Shown: piece after piece, positions 35,169 to 48,116 of the stretch
How the letters are laid out: each line of letters begins with the position of its first letter
Numbering within the stretch: the first letter of the stretch is position 1
NCBI GenBank assembly: GCA_011503125.2
Contig: WWBZ02000022.1
Location: 2,232,001-2,296,000, forward strand
DNA length: 64,000 nt
From: Botryosphaeria dothidea
Lineage: Eukaryota; Ascomycota; Dothideomycetes; Botryosphaeriales; Botryosphaeriaceae
Direction of reading: 5' to 3'
Notes under the pieces: model-generated
Database searches by the model: none
Seen by the model: the letters and a program-made list of their open reading frames with translations, nothing else
What the model was told of the DNA's origin: nothing
Translations under genes and position numbers: made by a program

Positions 35169-37934
35169 GACGCCCGCGGCTAATAGGCCAATCTTTCCTT
35201 CCTCCTCGCCTACAAACACGGACATGACCGCGGCGGAGGCGCTCCAATTTGCCCGGACATTCGGATCTGGCGTCCAGGGACGATCGTGCGGGGGTTCGAC
35301 AAATACCTGATGCTGGTGGTGGTGACTGACTGACTTGAGAGAGGGGAGTGGGCACCAGCGTTGCTGGCTTGGGCTTTTTTGTGTCCCCACCTCTTCTTCT
35401 CTCCGGACATGACCACCGCCCACATCTCCGCCCGTTGGGTTTGCTAATGAACCGCCGGTCGGCCCGTTCCGTTTCTTGATTGCTGTTTGTTGTAGCCTCA
35501 GATACCATAATGATCCTTACCCTTTCCTGCCATCTCAGGTGCTCATTCTGTATTCCAAATTGCCAGGTCTGTGGTGTTGCTAAACCCAAAATCCGGCCCC
35601 CTGAGATTGAGATGCGCCTTTCTTGGCTAGCATCGGACTGGTCCGGCTCATATCTAGTAAGTGCTGCGGCGTAGGGCTCGAGGGCGCAGGCAGCGGGGTG
35701 AACGGGCAAGACGGCGACTTGGCAGCGACCGGACGACTCGGCAGCGCAGGAAGGGCGACGATGAAGGGCGCGGAAGCGAAGCAACTGCACATCGAGGGCG
35801 GCCGCAGTGGCGAGTCAAGCTGGCGAGTCGCTTCGAATAACGAGAAGCAACGGCCAGAAGCGACCATTGATGTGCATCATCCAGCGCGAAGGCGCATGAA
35901 CGAGCTCCACCTATTTCCCACGTGTTGGACCGGCTCCACTCTTTGGCATCGCGTGTGTGCACGTCCAGTGTTGTTCCGCATCGCGACTTGGCTGCCCACA
36001 GTACGCTACCATGACGGCGTTGCCACCACATGCACGAGCCCCCCCATAGACCCTGAACGCCCACAACGGCTCTTCCCACCTCCTCTCCGTGCATGTCATT
36101 CATCTCTCCACTTGGGCACTGGTCATGCCTCCTTATCTTGCTCTCGACGATCTCGTTAATAAATCAGCATCTTGACGATCGGCATGCCCCACAATCTCCT
36201 CCTGGTGACGGTATGGTGTTGGTGGTGAGCAGCAAGGCAAACCTCGAGACGAGTGCGCCCAGCAGGAAAAGGCAAAAGGGGAAAATCAACATTACCAAGC
36301 TGCAATCAGAGGGCACCGGCACCAGCGAATTTTTGCTCCAATCTCCCAATGAGCGCGCGCTTGCCTCGTCGCGGGTAGCGTTGTTATTCCCGGTGGGCTG
36401 GCCTTTTCAGCGGACGAATCCGACCCGGCGGGTGCGATGCGGTGCAGAAACTGTGACAAGGCACGGCAGAGAGGATGGGGGCAGGGCCTATCCCAGCCAT
36501 CATTCTCCGCATCCTGGTTGCTTAGCATTACTTTTTTGACACTACGTCGTAGGCGCCGTGGCTGTGCGTGCGTGCGCGCGCGCAGCTGCGATGTATCGGA
36601 ATTTGCCTACGACCCTGTGTGTCTTACAATCGCGGAGTTGCAAGAGGGGAACGGACGTGAAGACAACGTCGTCGCAGGCCTGCATGCGAGACCTCCGGCG
36701 TACGCGTGTACGCGCAGAACCCGACGGACTGGTAGAAACAACGCTAAGACTCTAGATTCTAGGAGTGCTATTTATATGCAATTCGTATCAACGGATCTCT
36801 CCTGTTCTCGCCCTCGCCGGGGCAGTGCGTTTGTTAAGGCTTCAGACTTGGAGTATCTGTAAGAGGCCCGAAGATACGGTTGCGCTGCGATATACTCATA
36901 GCTCAACCACATCCCCAAGTCAGGCGTGAGCTCTGCGGGCGGACCTCGCCTGCTGGTTTCTAGAACCGCATGACCATGTTCTGGATGCCTGCTCCATAAT
37001 ATTGATAGTACATACATATAATCACGCGTTTATAGTACAGAAGCAACCGCAGTGAATACAAATATACAAGAGCAAAATATCAAAATCGTGCCATTTACAT
37101 ACTCCGATAATCCCGATCGTAGGCGTAACCGATTACCCGTTAAGTAACAGATCTACAACTTATAGAGAAGATCCAAGAGCCCAAGGTGATAGCAACCACA
37201 AAGCAAGCTTGACGAGATGCGCAGATATACCCTTGGTTGTAAATGAGAAATCCATGACGTATCGCAAGTGCGCAAAATGGGTACCGTCCCTTCTAGATGC
37301 CCGTGGGTCCAACGCCGAAACACCAGACATGTGTGAAATGATTCAGTAGCAAGTGCTGGCCACGTGGTGTTTGATCCGCAAGAGAGCAAGCACCACACGG
37401 CGGCAGCTCGGGGAAATCAAGGGTGCGTGTCGTTATAAAAAAGTCAAGGAAAGATGTCATAACAAAGTGATTGAGAAGGGCCGAGCTTTGGCATCCGCTG
37501 CGCCTTTTGAGAATGACAGGGAAAGAGGTGTGGTCGATGAAGGGCCGAGCGTCTTGTCCGTCGTGGTGTGGTGCGCCTGAAAAGGGAACGGACCAGCCCA
37601 ACGAGAGGTCAAGACATTTGATCTTCGTTCTGGTGGAGGTGTGACCGCGTCACTGGAAGATTACCGGATAATATTGACAAGTCCGCGGTGAGGTGGGCAT
37701 TGGTCCGGAGCGATGGTGCTTGAAGGTGCAGCAAGCTACCAGCATTGCAATTCTCAAACCAGTTTCGCGATGTAGTCGACCGCTCGTGTGACTGCGGCGG
37801 CTCGGTAGCGCAGAAGGTAGTGCAGGAGAAGGAGATTGGGCGGCAAATGCGCTCGGCTGGCAATTTGTTTCAAAAGGACAGGGATCGGATTTCGGTCGCA
37901 ACTCTTCAAAAGAGGATTTGGTGCCTATATGCGT
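35169..37934. other. largest gene-free stretch, about 2.8 kb
   Basis: I see no convincing exon on either strand. Noted content: an alternating GTGC/GC purine-pyrimidine run near 36560-36592, an AT-rich patch at about 37000-37100, and the 3' region of the phosducin-like gene at the right. A noncoding RNA cannot be excluded. Confidence 0.5.
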
Positions 37935-38882
37935 TTAGCGCGTGCTGGAGGCAAATGTGTCTCGGGGGGTGAAGTCTGACCTCTGCAGTGCGTATTCCAA
38001 GCTGACGTCACTCAATTCGGCGTCGTCTGGAATCTCGTCCATGACCGGCACTAGGCCGGCGAACTTCTCTCCACCGCGGTACGCGAGGATGGCGGGTACA
38101 CCTGCGACGTGCATCTCCGCATCCTCATAGTGGAACTTGATGAACTTGACCATGCCATGTCTCCGGGCCAGAGTGCGCAGAGCATCCTCGACCATGGTGC
38201 TGATCTCCGACTAAAGAAACGTCAGTGCATGCGTCAGATAGAGGAGACGGAAGGAACCGACCTGATCATCGTAGATAAATACGACTACGGTTGTGGCAGA
38301 TGCCGTCTTCTCAATGGCTTCAAGGTAGCCGTCGGCGTCAACGTGCACGAGACGACCATAGGCTCTCGAACCCGGACTGCCCGTTCGAGACCTAGAGCGG
38401 GACAGGGCACGCTGGCTCTTGGGGTTGTTCTGAAGCTCGCGTAGCCTGTTCTCCCTCCATCTTGCCAAGAACTCGTCCTCGCTGCCACTGCCAGCGCTCT
38501 TCTCGCTGAATGTAGTGTCGGCACGGTTCTTCCTTACGCTCGATTTCTTGTCGTCACTGCTGCGGAAGAGCGAGAAACGCTGGGACTTCTTGGCCTGCTC
38601 GAAGGCCTGGGCGTCGGCGATGACGCCCTTGGGACCGGTGTTGGCTTCGGAGCGCACTTGCGGCACGGTGTAGCGGGAACGCATAGTGTCAAGATCGACG
38701 GTGTCGTCGTGGCGGTTGTAGTCGTCGTCGTCGTCCGAGTAGTCGTCCTTCTCAAAGAACTGCTCGAGGGGGGACTCGTGGCCGGAGTCGAGATCAGAGT
38801 CGTCGGCGTCTTCGGGGTGCTTGGTAGAGCGTTCTTTGTCTCTCACAAGTTCGTTGAACTCGTCTTGGGCAGAATTGGACAT
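37935..38882 (-). CDS. phosducin-like protein (G-beta chaperone)
   Basis: Exons 38882-38262 and 38210-37935, with a 51-nt intron, give 298 residues. The N-terminus is acidic (SDLDSGHESPLEQFFEKDD, then a DDDDDY run). A helical segment with GPKGVIADAQAFEQAKK follows, and residues about 170-298 form the thioredoxin-like phosducin fold: YLEAIEKTASATTVVVFIYDD, MVKFIKFHYEDAEM, VPAILAYRGGEKFAGLVPV. The C-terminus ends near the ALQRSDFTPRD motif. Phosducin-like proteins help fold G-beta and assemble G-beta-gamma, as known for fungal BDM/PhnA-type proteins. The G-beta gene lies 1.5 kb to the right on the same strand. Confidence 0.88.
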
Positions 38883-40407
38883 GGCGAAAGGGGAAAGCGG
38901 ACGCGTTCGGGAGGGAGGGCGAGCTTATAACGGCAGTAGCAGAAGGCAGATAGAGAGCGCGGGCCCGTTCTCAGTGACAGGGTTGGTCTGCGTCTGGAGG
39001 TGATGATGGCGGGCACGGCGCGTGCGAGAGCGCTGAGTGGGCAGAGGATGCGAGGATCTGTTCTGTGCTCTGGTCGGGGTTTCAGCCGTGCAAGTGCTCA
39101 AAAAGAAAGGTCCGGCAGCACGCGCTAACCGGGGTGCCCCACGTGCAGCTTGGTGCGTCGCGGCGTCGTAGGAGTAAGGCTGAGGGCTGTACATGGCTCC
39201 GCCTGAGCCTGCGACGCTGACCGGCGAAAAGGGGGAGCTGGTTGAAACAGCCAGCAGCCAGTCTGCGGGGATCAGGCCCAGCCACCCACCGCGCCAGACG
39301 CGCACTCCGGCTCGCAACGGCTGTCACAACTGCTCGTAACCCGGCCAGACAAACTCTCAACGGGGCGCGCGAGCCTAACCTTTCGACGCTCAAATTGCGA
39401 GCGGCTCTCCAACGGCGCCCGCTGCCACCGCCGGCACGTGTTACATCATTCCACTTGCATGTCCTCATGATCTTCCTTCGCCTGCCCGTTGCATCTTGGG
39501 CGCCGCGCGAGGTCGCGTCCTGGCCCGCCCGCTGTCCTGCGGTATCAAAAGCAGTCCTCATGGCCGGCGCCAGCGCGTCCCTGCGCCACGCATGACAGAT
39601 CGTCCGCAATCCTAGCCCTTAGCATAGGGCGACTAGGATTGCCGGCCTGTCCGTCATCCACCGACACGGCATCTCGCAGCCCTCCAGGCACGCTTGCCAG
39701 CATCCCTGCCGGCCCAGATCTTCCCAAGCCCCGTCACCGGATCTTAAACGTCTCCCGTGCCGGCCATGGATTGTATTTTTTATGGCATTGAATTCAGATT
39801 AAATGCATGCTAGCCAACCACAATGGACACCTCACCATAAGCCACCACCTGTATAGGAGCTGAGGAAGAAAAAAGGTACTAAGAACATCTCTTGAGAGAA
39901 AATGACTGCCGAACCGTCCGGGAAATGAGCACTTCTCGACCGAAAGAGCGAGGGATATCGGTGCCCGTTGCCTTGCGCCGTGGTGAAAGGAATCCCGTAC
40001 GTGACGCGCTTGGAGGGTTCGGATGACGGTAGTTGAAGGTACAGGGAATCGCAGCTTTTATTCCAAAGCAGAAAAAAGTAAAGGAAAAAGCGTACCGTCG
40101 CCACTAAACAGCGTGGGCCGAAACCACCGACCCGACCCAGACGTCCCACCCGTGTCGAAGAGAAAAAGAAAAAATTAGAGCCGTTTAGGAGTGTACAAGC
40201 CGAGACCAGTATGCTCGCCAGTTACTCGTTTGTAATATCGTGCGTAATAAGAGAGAGAGAGTAGCCGCTTATGATACACACAAAGTATGTTAGCGAGCCC
40301 CTCTGGAGTGTGCGGTGCGTGAGCGCAGGTGGGTGAGCCACTGTCGGGCTCGCTAGTGCCCCGGGTATTTGGCGCCCGCGTCAATCGTCGTTTTGAGGTG
40401 AGACGTT
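38883..40407. other. intergenic, about 1.5 kb
   Basis: It lies between the phosducin-like gene (start side) and the G-beta gene (3' side). There is a short (GA)n run near 40250-40262. No gene was recognised. Confidence 0.5.
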
Positions 40408-41731
40408 TTACGCCCAGATACGGAGCTGTGGACACCAAGGTTAGCCATGTTGCACATCCCATATAAAGAATCGGCCAGTGCTCACCATTGAATCCCAAGA
40501 GCCCGTGCAAAGACTCATAGCGTCATTGCTCACTCCCAAGCAAGAAACACGGTTGTCGTGACCCTGCAAGGTTCCGACCTTCTCACCACGAAGAACGTCC
40601 CACACCTGAAACGGAATTAGCGTCCAAACCAAAATCGACGTCCCCGTCTGAGCTTATACTGACCTTGCACTCGAAGTCATCGTAGCCCGCGAAGAGCAGC
40701 CTGCCCGAAACGGAGAAGGCAACCGATGTGATTCCGCACACGGGCTCGCCGATCTGAAACATGTGTCAGCATTTTCCCGACGAATTTCGTGCCCGATCCG
40801 GCACAGGGAGGCGAGGATTCATCTTACCGTGTAGCTTTGCAACTCCCTGTCGGCGCGGATATCGAAGAGACGGCAGGACGCATCATCAGAACCGGTACCG
40901 AAGGCATTACCGTTCGGGAAGTACTGGATGGCGTTGATGTCCGAGTCGTGCGCTGCGAAAGTCTGGACACACTTCTGCTGGCGGATATCCCAGAGCTTGG
41001 CGAAGGCGTCACAGGCGCCGGAAACGAACTGGTTGTTGTCGAGGGGATTGATGGACAAGCTCATGACATCGCCAAGATGGTCGGCAAACTCGTGGATTTT
41101 CGAGCCGGTTTCCAGATCCCAAAGAACACAGGTCATGTCACCCGAGGAGGTAAGGATGCGGCGGTCGCTGATGAATCGACAGCAACTAAGGTAGCCAGAG
41201 TGGCCAGAAAGCTCACGCGCGACGCGGGTGGGACCTTCCCGCGCCGACAGGTTGTAAATAGAGCAAATGTTGTCGAGACCACCGCAGGCGACGAAATTGC
41301 CGCTAGGCGAGTAGGCGCAGGTCATCACCCATGACGAGCGCAGGGGAATGGCGTGGACTTTGTTAGTAGTGTAGGCATCCCAGATGATGAGCTTGCCGTC
41401 TTGCGACGCGGAAACGAGGTGTCTGCGGTCTGTCGACCAGTGCATGGCGTAGATCTTGGCCAAGTGACCCTTCAAGGTCCGCTTGGTCTTCATCGTCAGC
41501 CGAGGCAGCTGCTCAACACGCTGGCGGGCGACATCGCGAACTGCAGAGTTGGTCAGCGTCAGTTGGTCGCAGAGGCCATTGGCGCGCGGCGGGCGCGGGT
41601 GAGGGTGGGCACATACGAGTGGTGTCGGCAAGCTCGTCCTTCTTCCGCTTTATCCGGTCCTTGAGGGCTTCCGCATCGCGCCGTGCGATCTGGATCTTCT
41701 GCTGAATGCTCTCGGCATTCAAGTCGGCCAT
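40408..41731 (-). CDS. heterotrimeric G-protein beta subunit
   Basis: Exons 41731-41617, 41540-40828, 40753-40664, 40605-40486 and 40425-40408 give 351 residues. An N-terminal coiled-coil helix (residues about 5-38, [20 protein letters not shown]) for G-gamma pairing precedes a seven-blade WD40 propeller. The blades begin [18 protein letters not shown] and include [44 protein letters not shown] and [20 protein letters not shown]. The last exon encodes only LRIWA. Length and motifs match fungal Gpb1/SfaD/Ste4-type subunits acting in mating, growth and development signalling at the plasma membrane. Introns of 58-76 nt all have canonical ends. Confidence 0.95.
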
Positions 41732-42440
41732 TGCGAGGTGTTGGTGCTGGTGAGGAGAAGGAGGTCAGGAGGGATGTCGGCGGCGGAGGGTGCGACGAGG
41801 CAGGAAGATCCAGGGGCGGGTTGCGACAGGCGAGCTGCGATGCGGGCGGAGCGAGTGAATGAGCGACTGAAGGTGGTGAAGCGTCCGCCAACCCGTTCTC
41901 GAGCGCAATGCAGATGCGGGCGTGCCCTGGTGGTTGACGAGATTGGAGCTGCTGCGGGCAAGCAAGGAAGGTTGGGTTGTGTGAAGGGAGATGGCCGGCT
42001 GGAGGCGCGGTCGAGCGTCTGCTTACACCGTCCTTAGCGCACTAGTCGGCTGGCTCGCCCCTGACCACAATATAACCGCCTACGCGGCCATGACACTGTC
42101 GCGTTCTATTATTTGGAGAAGAATTCCGCCAGGCCATCGCCGGCGGCAGCGGAACAAGCTTACAGTGCGACCACTCTCGTGCGGCCGTCTGCAGTACTTC
42201 AACCTCATCTACAGGCGTGCTGAGAGCTCACGAACTGCAGAGCCGGCTTCGACAGGCCGCGCTAGCGCACAACGAAGTGGGCCGCCGCGCCGCATTCAGT
42301 CGCTGATTTTCCTCTCACCCACGCCGCCGATCCTCGACGCGGCACGCATCCGTTTCCACCCTCGCCGAACTCCAATTTCTAAGGCCAATCGCGTACCACG
42401 CTGCTTGAGCGTCCCCTCACCACCTACGCTCTCGACCGAC
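41732..42440. promoter_or_regulatory. divergent promoter region, G-beta / adenosine deaminase-like
   Basis: This GC-rich 709-bp space lies between outward-facing start codons. Open frames here lack domains. The 5' region near 42400 is C/T-rich, as in other 5' UTRs of this window. Confidence 0.5.
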
Positions 42441-44140
42441 ATGGACCAGTCCGCTGCTCGCCAGTTCGCCAAGGCCCTGCCCAAGGTTGAGGTACGCAAC
42501 GGGGCCCAAAGCCCAGCCGCAACCTGCCTAGCGGCCCAGCGGAATCGCCCATCCGTTCCGGCTCCCTCGGGCTGACCTGTTCGCCGCCAGCTCCATGCGC
42601 ATCTTAGCGGAAGCATCGATCGAGACTGTCTGCACGAGATTTGGCTGCAGAGAAAGCAGGCCGACGACGCTTTCGACCTGCGCGATCCGCTCGAAGCTAT
42701 TCCGCCGGGCAAGGTGGATTACGACCTCAACACGTGAGCTGCCCTTTTTGTTCAAATGAGCTCTGTGCAGAGCTCCCGCAGTTGCTTCAGCTTGACAAGC
42801 ATCACTTGCTCGTCACACGGGGCCAACGCACCCGCGGATGGATTGGCATGAGCAACCACCAGGAATAGATCCTCTGTCAGACACTGCACCAGGAGCCGAG
42901 AGGCCCTGCACGCGACGACATGGGCACATCTAGGCTCCCAGCAAACTGCGGGAGCGAGTGTAGCAGCACGATGCAGCTCCGCACGGCCGGAATGGCTGCT
43001 TCCGTGCTTTTGATGCATCACCTTGCTCCATTCGTTCGTTTAAAGCTCCATATCTAACCCATCCTCTTGAGTGCCATGCCCGCATGCACTTGATCTGCTA
43101 ATCGAACCCCCAATTCATTCTGATTGCTGATATCTCCTGGAAATTGCCGTCACAGCTGACCTGTCTTAATACAGTTTCTTCCCGCTGTTTTCTTCATATA
43201 TCTACAAACTGTGTAGCGACCTGGAAAGCATCAAGTACGCTTGAAGAATCCTGTTCTTTGGGGACAATGACTCACAGTTCAGATACTCCACATTCTCGGT
43301 TCTCGAGTCGTTCCGTCGGGATAATGTGGTCCATCTGGAGTTGAGGACAACCCCACGGGCCATTCCGGATCAAGGCATCTCGAAGCGGCAATATGTAGAA
43401 ACCATCCTGGGCTGTATCCAGGAGCATAATGCGCGTCCATCCAATGCCATGCGCTCGAGTCTCATCTTGTCTGTAGACCGTCGGAACACACTGATCGAAG
43501 CCGAAGAGGTTGTTACCTTAGCTCTGTCACTTCAGTTCAGGAGCGTCGTTGGAATCGACTTGTGCGGAGATCCTGTGAAAGGAGACGTACGCATATTTTC
43601 CGGGGCGTTTGCCAGAGCGAAAGCTGCGGGCATGAAAATCACGGTCCATTTTGCAGAGGCCGCTGCCTCCTCCACGGACGAGGAGCTATGGACGTTGCTC
43701 AACTGGCACCCTGATCGCATCGGACATGTTATACATGTGAAGGAAGAGATTCGTCGGGAAATAATGAAGCAAAACATTGGAGTCGAGCTATGCATCAGCT
43801 GCAACGTCCATGCAAAGATGATCACAGGAAGTTTCCAGGATCATCACTTTGGATGGTGGAGAGATTCCGGAGTGGCGGTGGCGCTCTCGGTAAGTGGTCC
43901 ATAGTCATATTGGGCCGGTCCCACAGACCCAGCACTGACTCAGTACACTTAAAGACGGACGATGTTGGAGTCTTCTGCAGCCCACTGTCTGAAGAGTACT
44001 TTCTGGCTATCACGCATTTCAATCTCGGACAAGAAGGTGTGAAGAAACTGTGCGAAGGAGTAGTAAACGCCATTTTTGCAGATGAGGAAGAAAAAGGCCG
44101 GATTCGGGGGATTTATGCGTCCTGGGACAGTTGGAACTGA
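42441..44140 (+). CDS. adenosine deaminase-like protein (ADAL / N6-methyl-AMP deaminase type)
   Basis: Exons 42441-42491, 42591-42733, 43175-43234, 43283-43889 and 43955-44140 give 348 residues. Zinc-site and catalytic motifs of the amidohydrolase fold are present: LHAHLSGSI (His19, His21), HFAEA (about 206-210, where classic ADA has HAGE), HPDRIGH (about 226), SCN, and STDD near 287. FFPLFSSYIYKLCSDL and VVHLELRTTPR are typical of the ADAL branch, which deaminates N6-methylated AMP rather than adenosine; that substrate is inferred from branch resemblance. Intron 2 is unusually long (441 nt). Intron 3 must use the second of two nearby AG sites (43281-43282) to keep the conserved YSTFSVLESFRRD segment. 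Confidence 0.88.
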
Positions 44141-44708
44141 GTGCACGGTTCGATTATTGTTATGAGAGATGATGAGAAATGAGAGGATGCGCCTGTTCAG
44201 ATTCAACGTTCATGAATGCTATGTCGCCAATCTGAATCATGTCAATGAGAAAACTACAGGAGGCGATCCGATACACACCCGGCATTTCCCCTGTCCTAAG
44301 GCCTTGAACATAACAAGCTTCGCGGAAAGCAAAGTAGGAATGCCGCTAGCCGCTGATCATCGACGAGAAACTCATACTCATGAGCAAATGTGATCTGCGA
44401 ATCCAGTACAGGAATGAGTCATCATAAACATGGGTTTGGCTCACACCGATCCGTGTGAGACACTGCCCAAGCAGGCTCGTCTGATTGGAGCAGAAACTGT
44501 CGTAGACACGCGACCACCTAGTTGCCCTTTTTGGACTAGTACTCACGGGATCGCGCGCGCGTGCTTGCGACGCGGAATCTCCGCCGAAGTTCTTGCAGAT
44601 TATATGACGAACCTCCACCCCGCGCTTCCACATCACCGCTCTCTGCCGGACAGTCTCTGCTCTGTATCCCTCGAGTCGCAAGTATCGGAAGACGCCGCTT
44701 TTCCCTGC
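44141..44708. other. intergenic, 568 bp
   Basis: It holds the 3' UTR of the deaminase-like gene and the 5' region of the DUF4211-type gene. Nothing else was seen. Confidence 0.55.
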
Positions 44709-47349
44709 ATGAAGCCCTCCAGACGTTCCGCGCGTCGCCCGCCACGCCAGACTCGCCTCAATTTCACGCCACTTCCCTCTTCGTCGCCTGCCGCAGCAAA
44801 CCTATCCCCCGATGTGCGCAATCGAGCTACCGCTGTTGATTACGTTGGCTCACCAAGTCCAGCGAAAAGGCGCAAAATAGTTGCGGACAACGACGGTGCA
44901 AGAGGTACGCTCACATACCTGAGATTATGCGGTTGTAAATGCATTGGCGAGCACACCTTCTAAAGACTCAAATCAGCCGGATAGCATCATTCGCCATGCG
45001 TTTGTGACAATATGGATGCCTATCCTGTACCGTCGCACCGCCAAGGTCAAATATATGCCTTTCTGGGCGGATTAGAAGCCTTTATGGTATTGCTACCTTC
45101 CGTGCAAAGAACTCAATCCCGCGATTTCATGGCCTTGCATTAGTTTACGCATTCTAGCTCGAAAAGCTTGCTAACACTCAAGCCGCAGACACCGCTCAAT
45201 CTGCCCTGCCAACTCCCGAACAATCCTCACAACTGCGTTCCTCTGCAGTCCAGGCGAGCATGGCCCCACAAATCAAGCGCGAGCCAGGCCGCTCCGACAG
45301 CGACAGTGAAAGTGACGATGTGCTGGTCCCGAGCTCACGAAGCAAGCGGAATACTTTTCTCAACAGCGGCAGGAAGAAGAACCAGAATAAGATTGGCTTC
45401 AACCAGTCCATCAGAGGAGATCTCGCAGTGAAGGAAGAAGAGAAAAGTTCTCCCGAACACGCGCCGGAGGCCTCAAGCTCATCAGAAGATATCCCAACGC
45501 GCAAACAGAGGAAGCCGATCACTCCAAAGTCCACCAAGAATTCAAAGAGGCTCAACTTGCTAGAGAGCGAAAGTTCATCTGAAGATATTTCAACGGGCAA
45601 GAGGACACAGCGGACAACCCGAAACGCCAATAAGAAGTCGAAAAAGGCTAACTCGTTGGGGGGCTCATCACAAGCCGGTAGACGTGAGACGAGGTCATCA
45701 AGAAGGGGCGGGGGCGGCCGAAATGCACCCGCAGGCTCTGGAGATGGTGAGTCCGAAGAACTTGAGGTAACCGGGATGCCATCGAGGGCCCAGGAGCGGA
45801 ACTTCGACTTCGGCGAGCCGGAGTCCAGCGGCGACAACACTCTCGCTTCTTCTCCTGGATCTATGCCAAAGAAGGGAAAGGAAAAGAAGGAAACGAAAGT
45901 GTACGCAGATGAAGATGAAAGCGACGATGAACTACCGGTGTCAACAAAGAAAAGAGCTCGGAAGAAAGCTATAGAAGTATACAGCGATGAAGAAGGAAGC
46001 GATGCAGACATGCCAGTGTCATCAAGGAAAAGAAAGGTACCTTCAGCGTCTGAGAGCGACGATGAGCCTGCCACCCAAAGAGCACGCAGACTGTCACCTT
46101 CTGCAGTTCGACAGGAGCAAGAAGATCTCGCGGAAGACCTTGAATTTCTTGGTTCTTCGCCTAGGAAACTTGACATTTCACGTCGGCCAAGAAGCGTACC
46201 GCAGCCTATGAACGCGCGCCAGAAGGCCTTAGAAGCCCTCAAACGGCGCCGTGCTGGCGGGAAAGACGATACTCCGGAAGCCGAAGAAGAACCCCAGCCA
46301 AGACGCAGGCGCGCTCTGTATGACACGGAAACGGAGTCTGAACCGGAGGAAGACACCGACGAAGATGAAGACGAAATCCCTGATGAGCCCCATGCGCCGG
46401 TCCGCCAGGCAATAACTCTGGACATGTTCCAGGAAGATGACGATGATGACAACTTCGTGATCGAAGATGACGAAGAAACACTAGGCGTCCCAGATGAAGA
46501 TGCGAGGATACCTCTGGCATTCAGCAGTATGAGTCGGGCCAAGGCCAAAGACCTCTTCAAGTACGCAGTGGAATGGATGGTTCAGAAGAAGTTGAATCCC
46601 GGATTTGCAAGAGACGATGAAATCTATCGACTGACGTTCCGGAAACTTGAAGACGAGGTCAAGGGACTAGCAGGCTCAAAGTTCACGTCTGCTGCGTGGA
46701 CAAGGGACTTCACGAGGGCGCTTAACGCTAGGCCAATATTGGAGGCGGTGGAAATCAGCGGCTCGTCAAGGGTTTTGCTGGAGAACCACTGCGCCGCTTG
46801 CAACCGCAGGAGCCATCCGGCCACCTGGGACGTTCAATTCTCTGGCAAAGCCTACAGGGCTGACACGCTCTCTGACGTGGAGGAAGACTCCTCGGACTCA
46901 GATGAGGAAGATGACGATGATTCCGACAACTCTGTCGACCGCCGCTCCGTCGATGCCAATGGTCATAAGTTACCTCACCAGGACACCGTCTTTCACGTTG
47001 GCGTCTTCTGCAAAACCAACGCAGAAACTGCTCATACGCTGATGCACTGGCGCTGGCACCTGTACGATTGGGTTAAGGACTACCTCAAGTCTCAGGGCCA
47101 CCTCGACCCCGCCAAGATAGTCGAACGCGATGGCTGGAAGACCAAGAAGAAGATGAAGTACGCAAATCGTGTGGTCGACGAGATGCAGGAGAATGGCGAA
47201 ATCAAGCGTCTGTACGATGACTTCAGGGCCACAACTAAGGCTGCTAGGGAAGCAAAGGTAAACCTACAGCATACGCGTATGAATCGTGATGAATTGTGGT
47301 GTTAACTCCTTCGTAGCAAGCCGGCTGGAACAGGTTCGCTCGGACCTGA
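44709..47349 (+). CDS. DUF4211-type acidic nuclear protein
   Basis: Exons 44709-44904, 45189-47257 and 47317-47349 give 765 residues. The N-terminus (MKPSRRSARRPPRQTRLNF) is basic. Residues 80-470 are dominated by Ser/Glu/Asp clusters and Lys/Arg runs with bipartite nuclear-signal character. A conserved domain starts after the acidic DDDDDNFVIEDDEE segment near residue 482, with AKDLFKYAVEWMVQKKL. A CxxC-containing segment follows, LENHCAACNRRSHPATW (about 598), then FHVGVFCKTNAETAHTLMHWRW. This matches the fungal DUF4211 pattern. The 33-nt last exon encodes QAGWNRFART, continuing the terminal helix. Its function is unknown; chromatin or transcription association is inferred from composition only. 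Confidence 0.82.
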
Positions 47350-48116
47350 GCTAAGAGGCGCGTTTTCAGAAGACTCTTTTTCTAACTTTCCGAGAGTTTC
47401 CATCGAACATAGTTGGGTACGACTTTATGGGTATGGGTGCTTTGATCCCTCTTTTCAATATTGGACGTTCGAGTACGTCTTGAAAACTTCAGGGTCCGTG
47501 CGGGTGGTGCGCTGCTCGGCTTGGTGGTTTTCTTTTCCCTGTATACGTAAATTTTGCGATATGCTGGGAGGGGTTCCACAGCGGTGGGGTTACCCTTGGT
47601 ATTCTATTCCTCCCGACCAATATTACTGCAGCCTCTCGGTTCGGTCTTGCGGAACCGCTCGATTCTTTAGAGACACCAGGTACCTTAAGGAGAAGAGCAA
47701 TCGTGAAAGCTTGAAAATATGTCACAGCGAACAAACATTTAGGAGATCAGTATCAGCGCGCATATCATCCAAATTCATGTCTACTTCTCTCGCAGACGGC
47801 GACCTCTAATGGTATTCTTTCTTGTAAACCAGTACCAAAGCATTCGTACTTTATTCTTATCTCTAGCTTCTCCGGACCCCCAAACTCGTTGATGATCCCT
47901 TTTGCAGCGGTATCAAGCCTTCTGATTATGCTTGAAAAAAAAGTCTCTTGTCTTGCTCTTTGACCTTCTTGTATGAGGTCATGACGTGGGTATCTGCCTC
48001 ACACTGGCGTGCCGGATAGCCTCGGTAATGAAAACCAAACTGGGAGTATCATCGTGGTGATGCAGCCAGCCGTCATCATGGTCTCTTCCCTCCCTCGTCA
48101 GATCAGTTCCGTAACT
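47350..48116. other. convergent intergenic, 767 bp
   Basis: It holds the 3' UTR of the DUF4211-type gene and the 3' region of the small orphan. No gene or repeat was recognised. Confidence 0.55.

Noticed and set aside
45196..46560. A 454-codon minus-strand open frame rich in serine
   Set aside because: It is the mirror of the Ser/Glu/Lys-rich repeats of the DUF4211-type gene on the plus strand.
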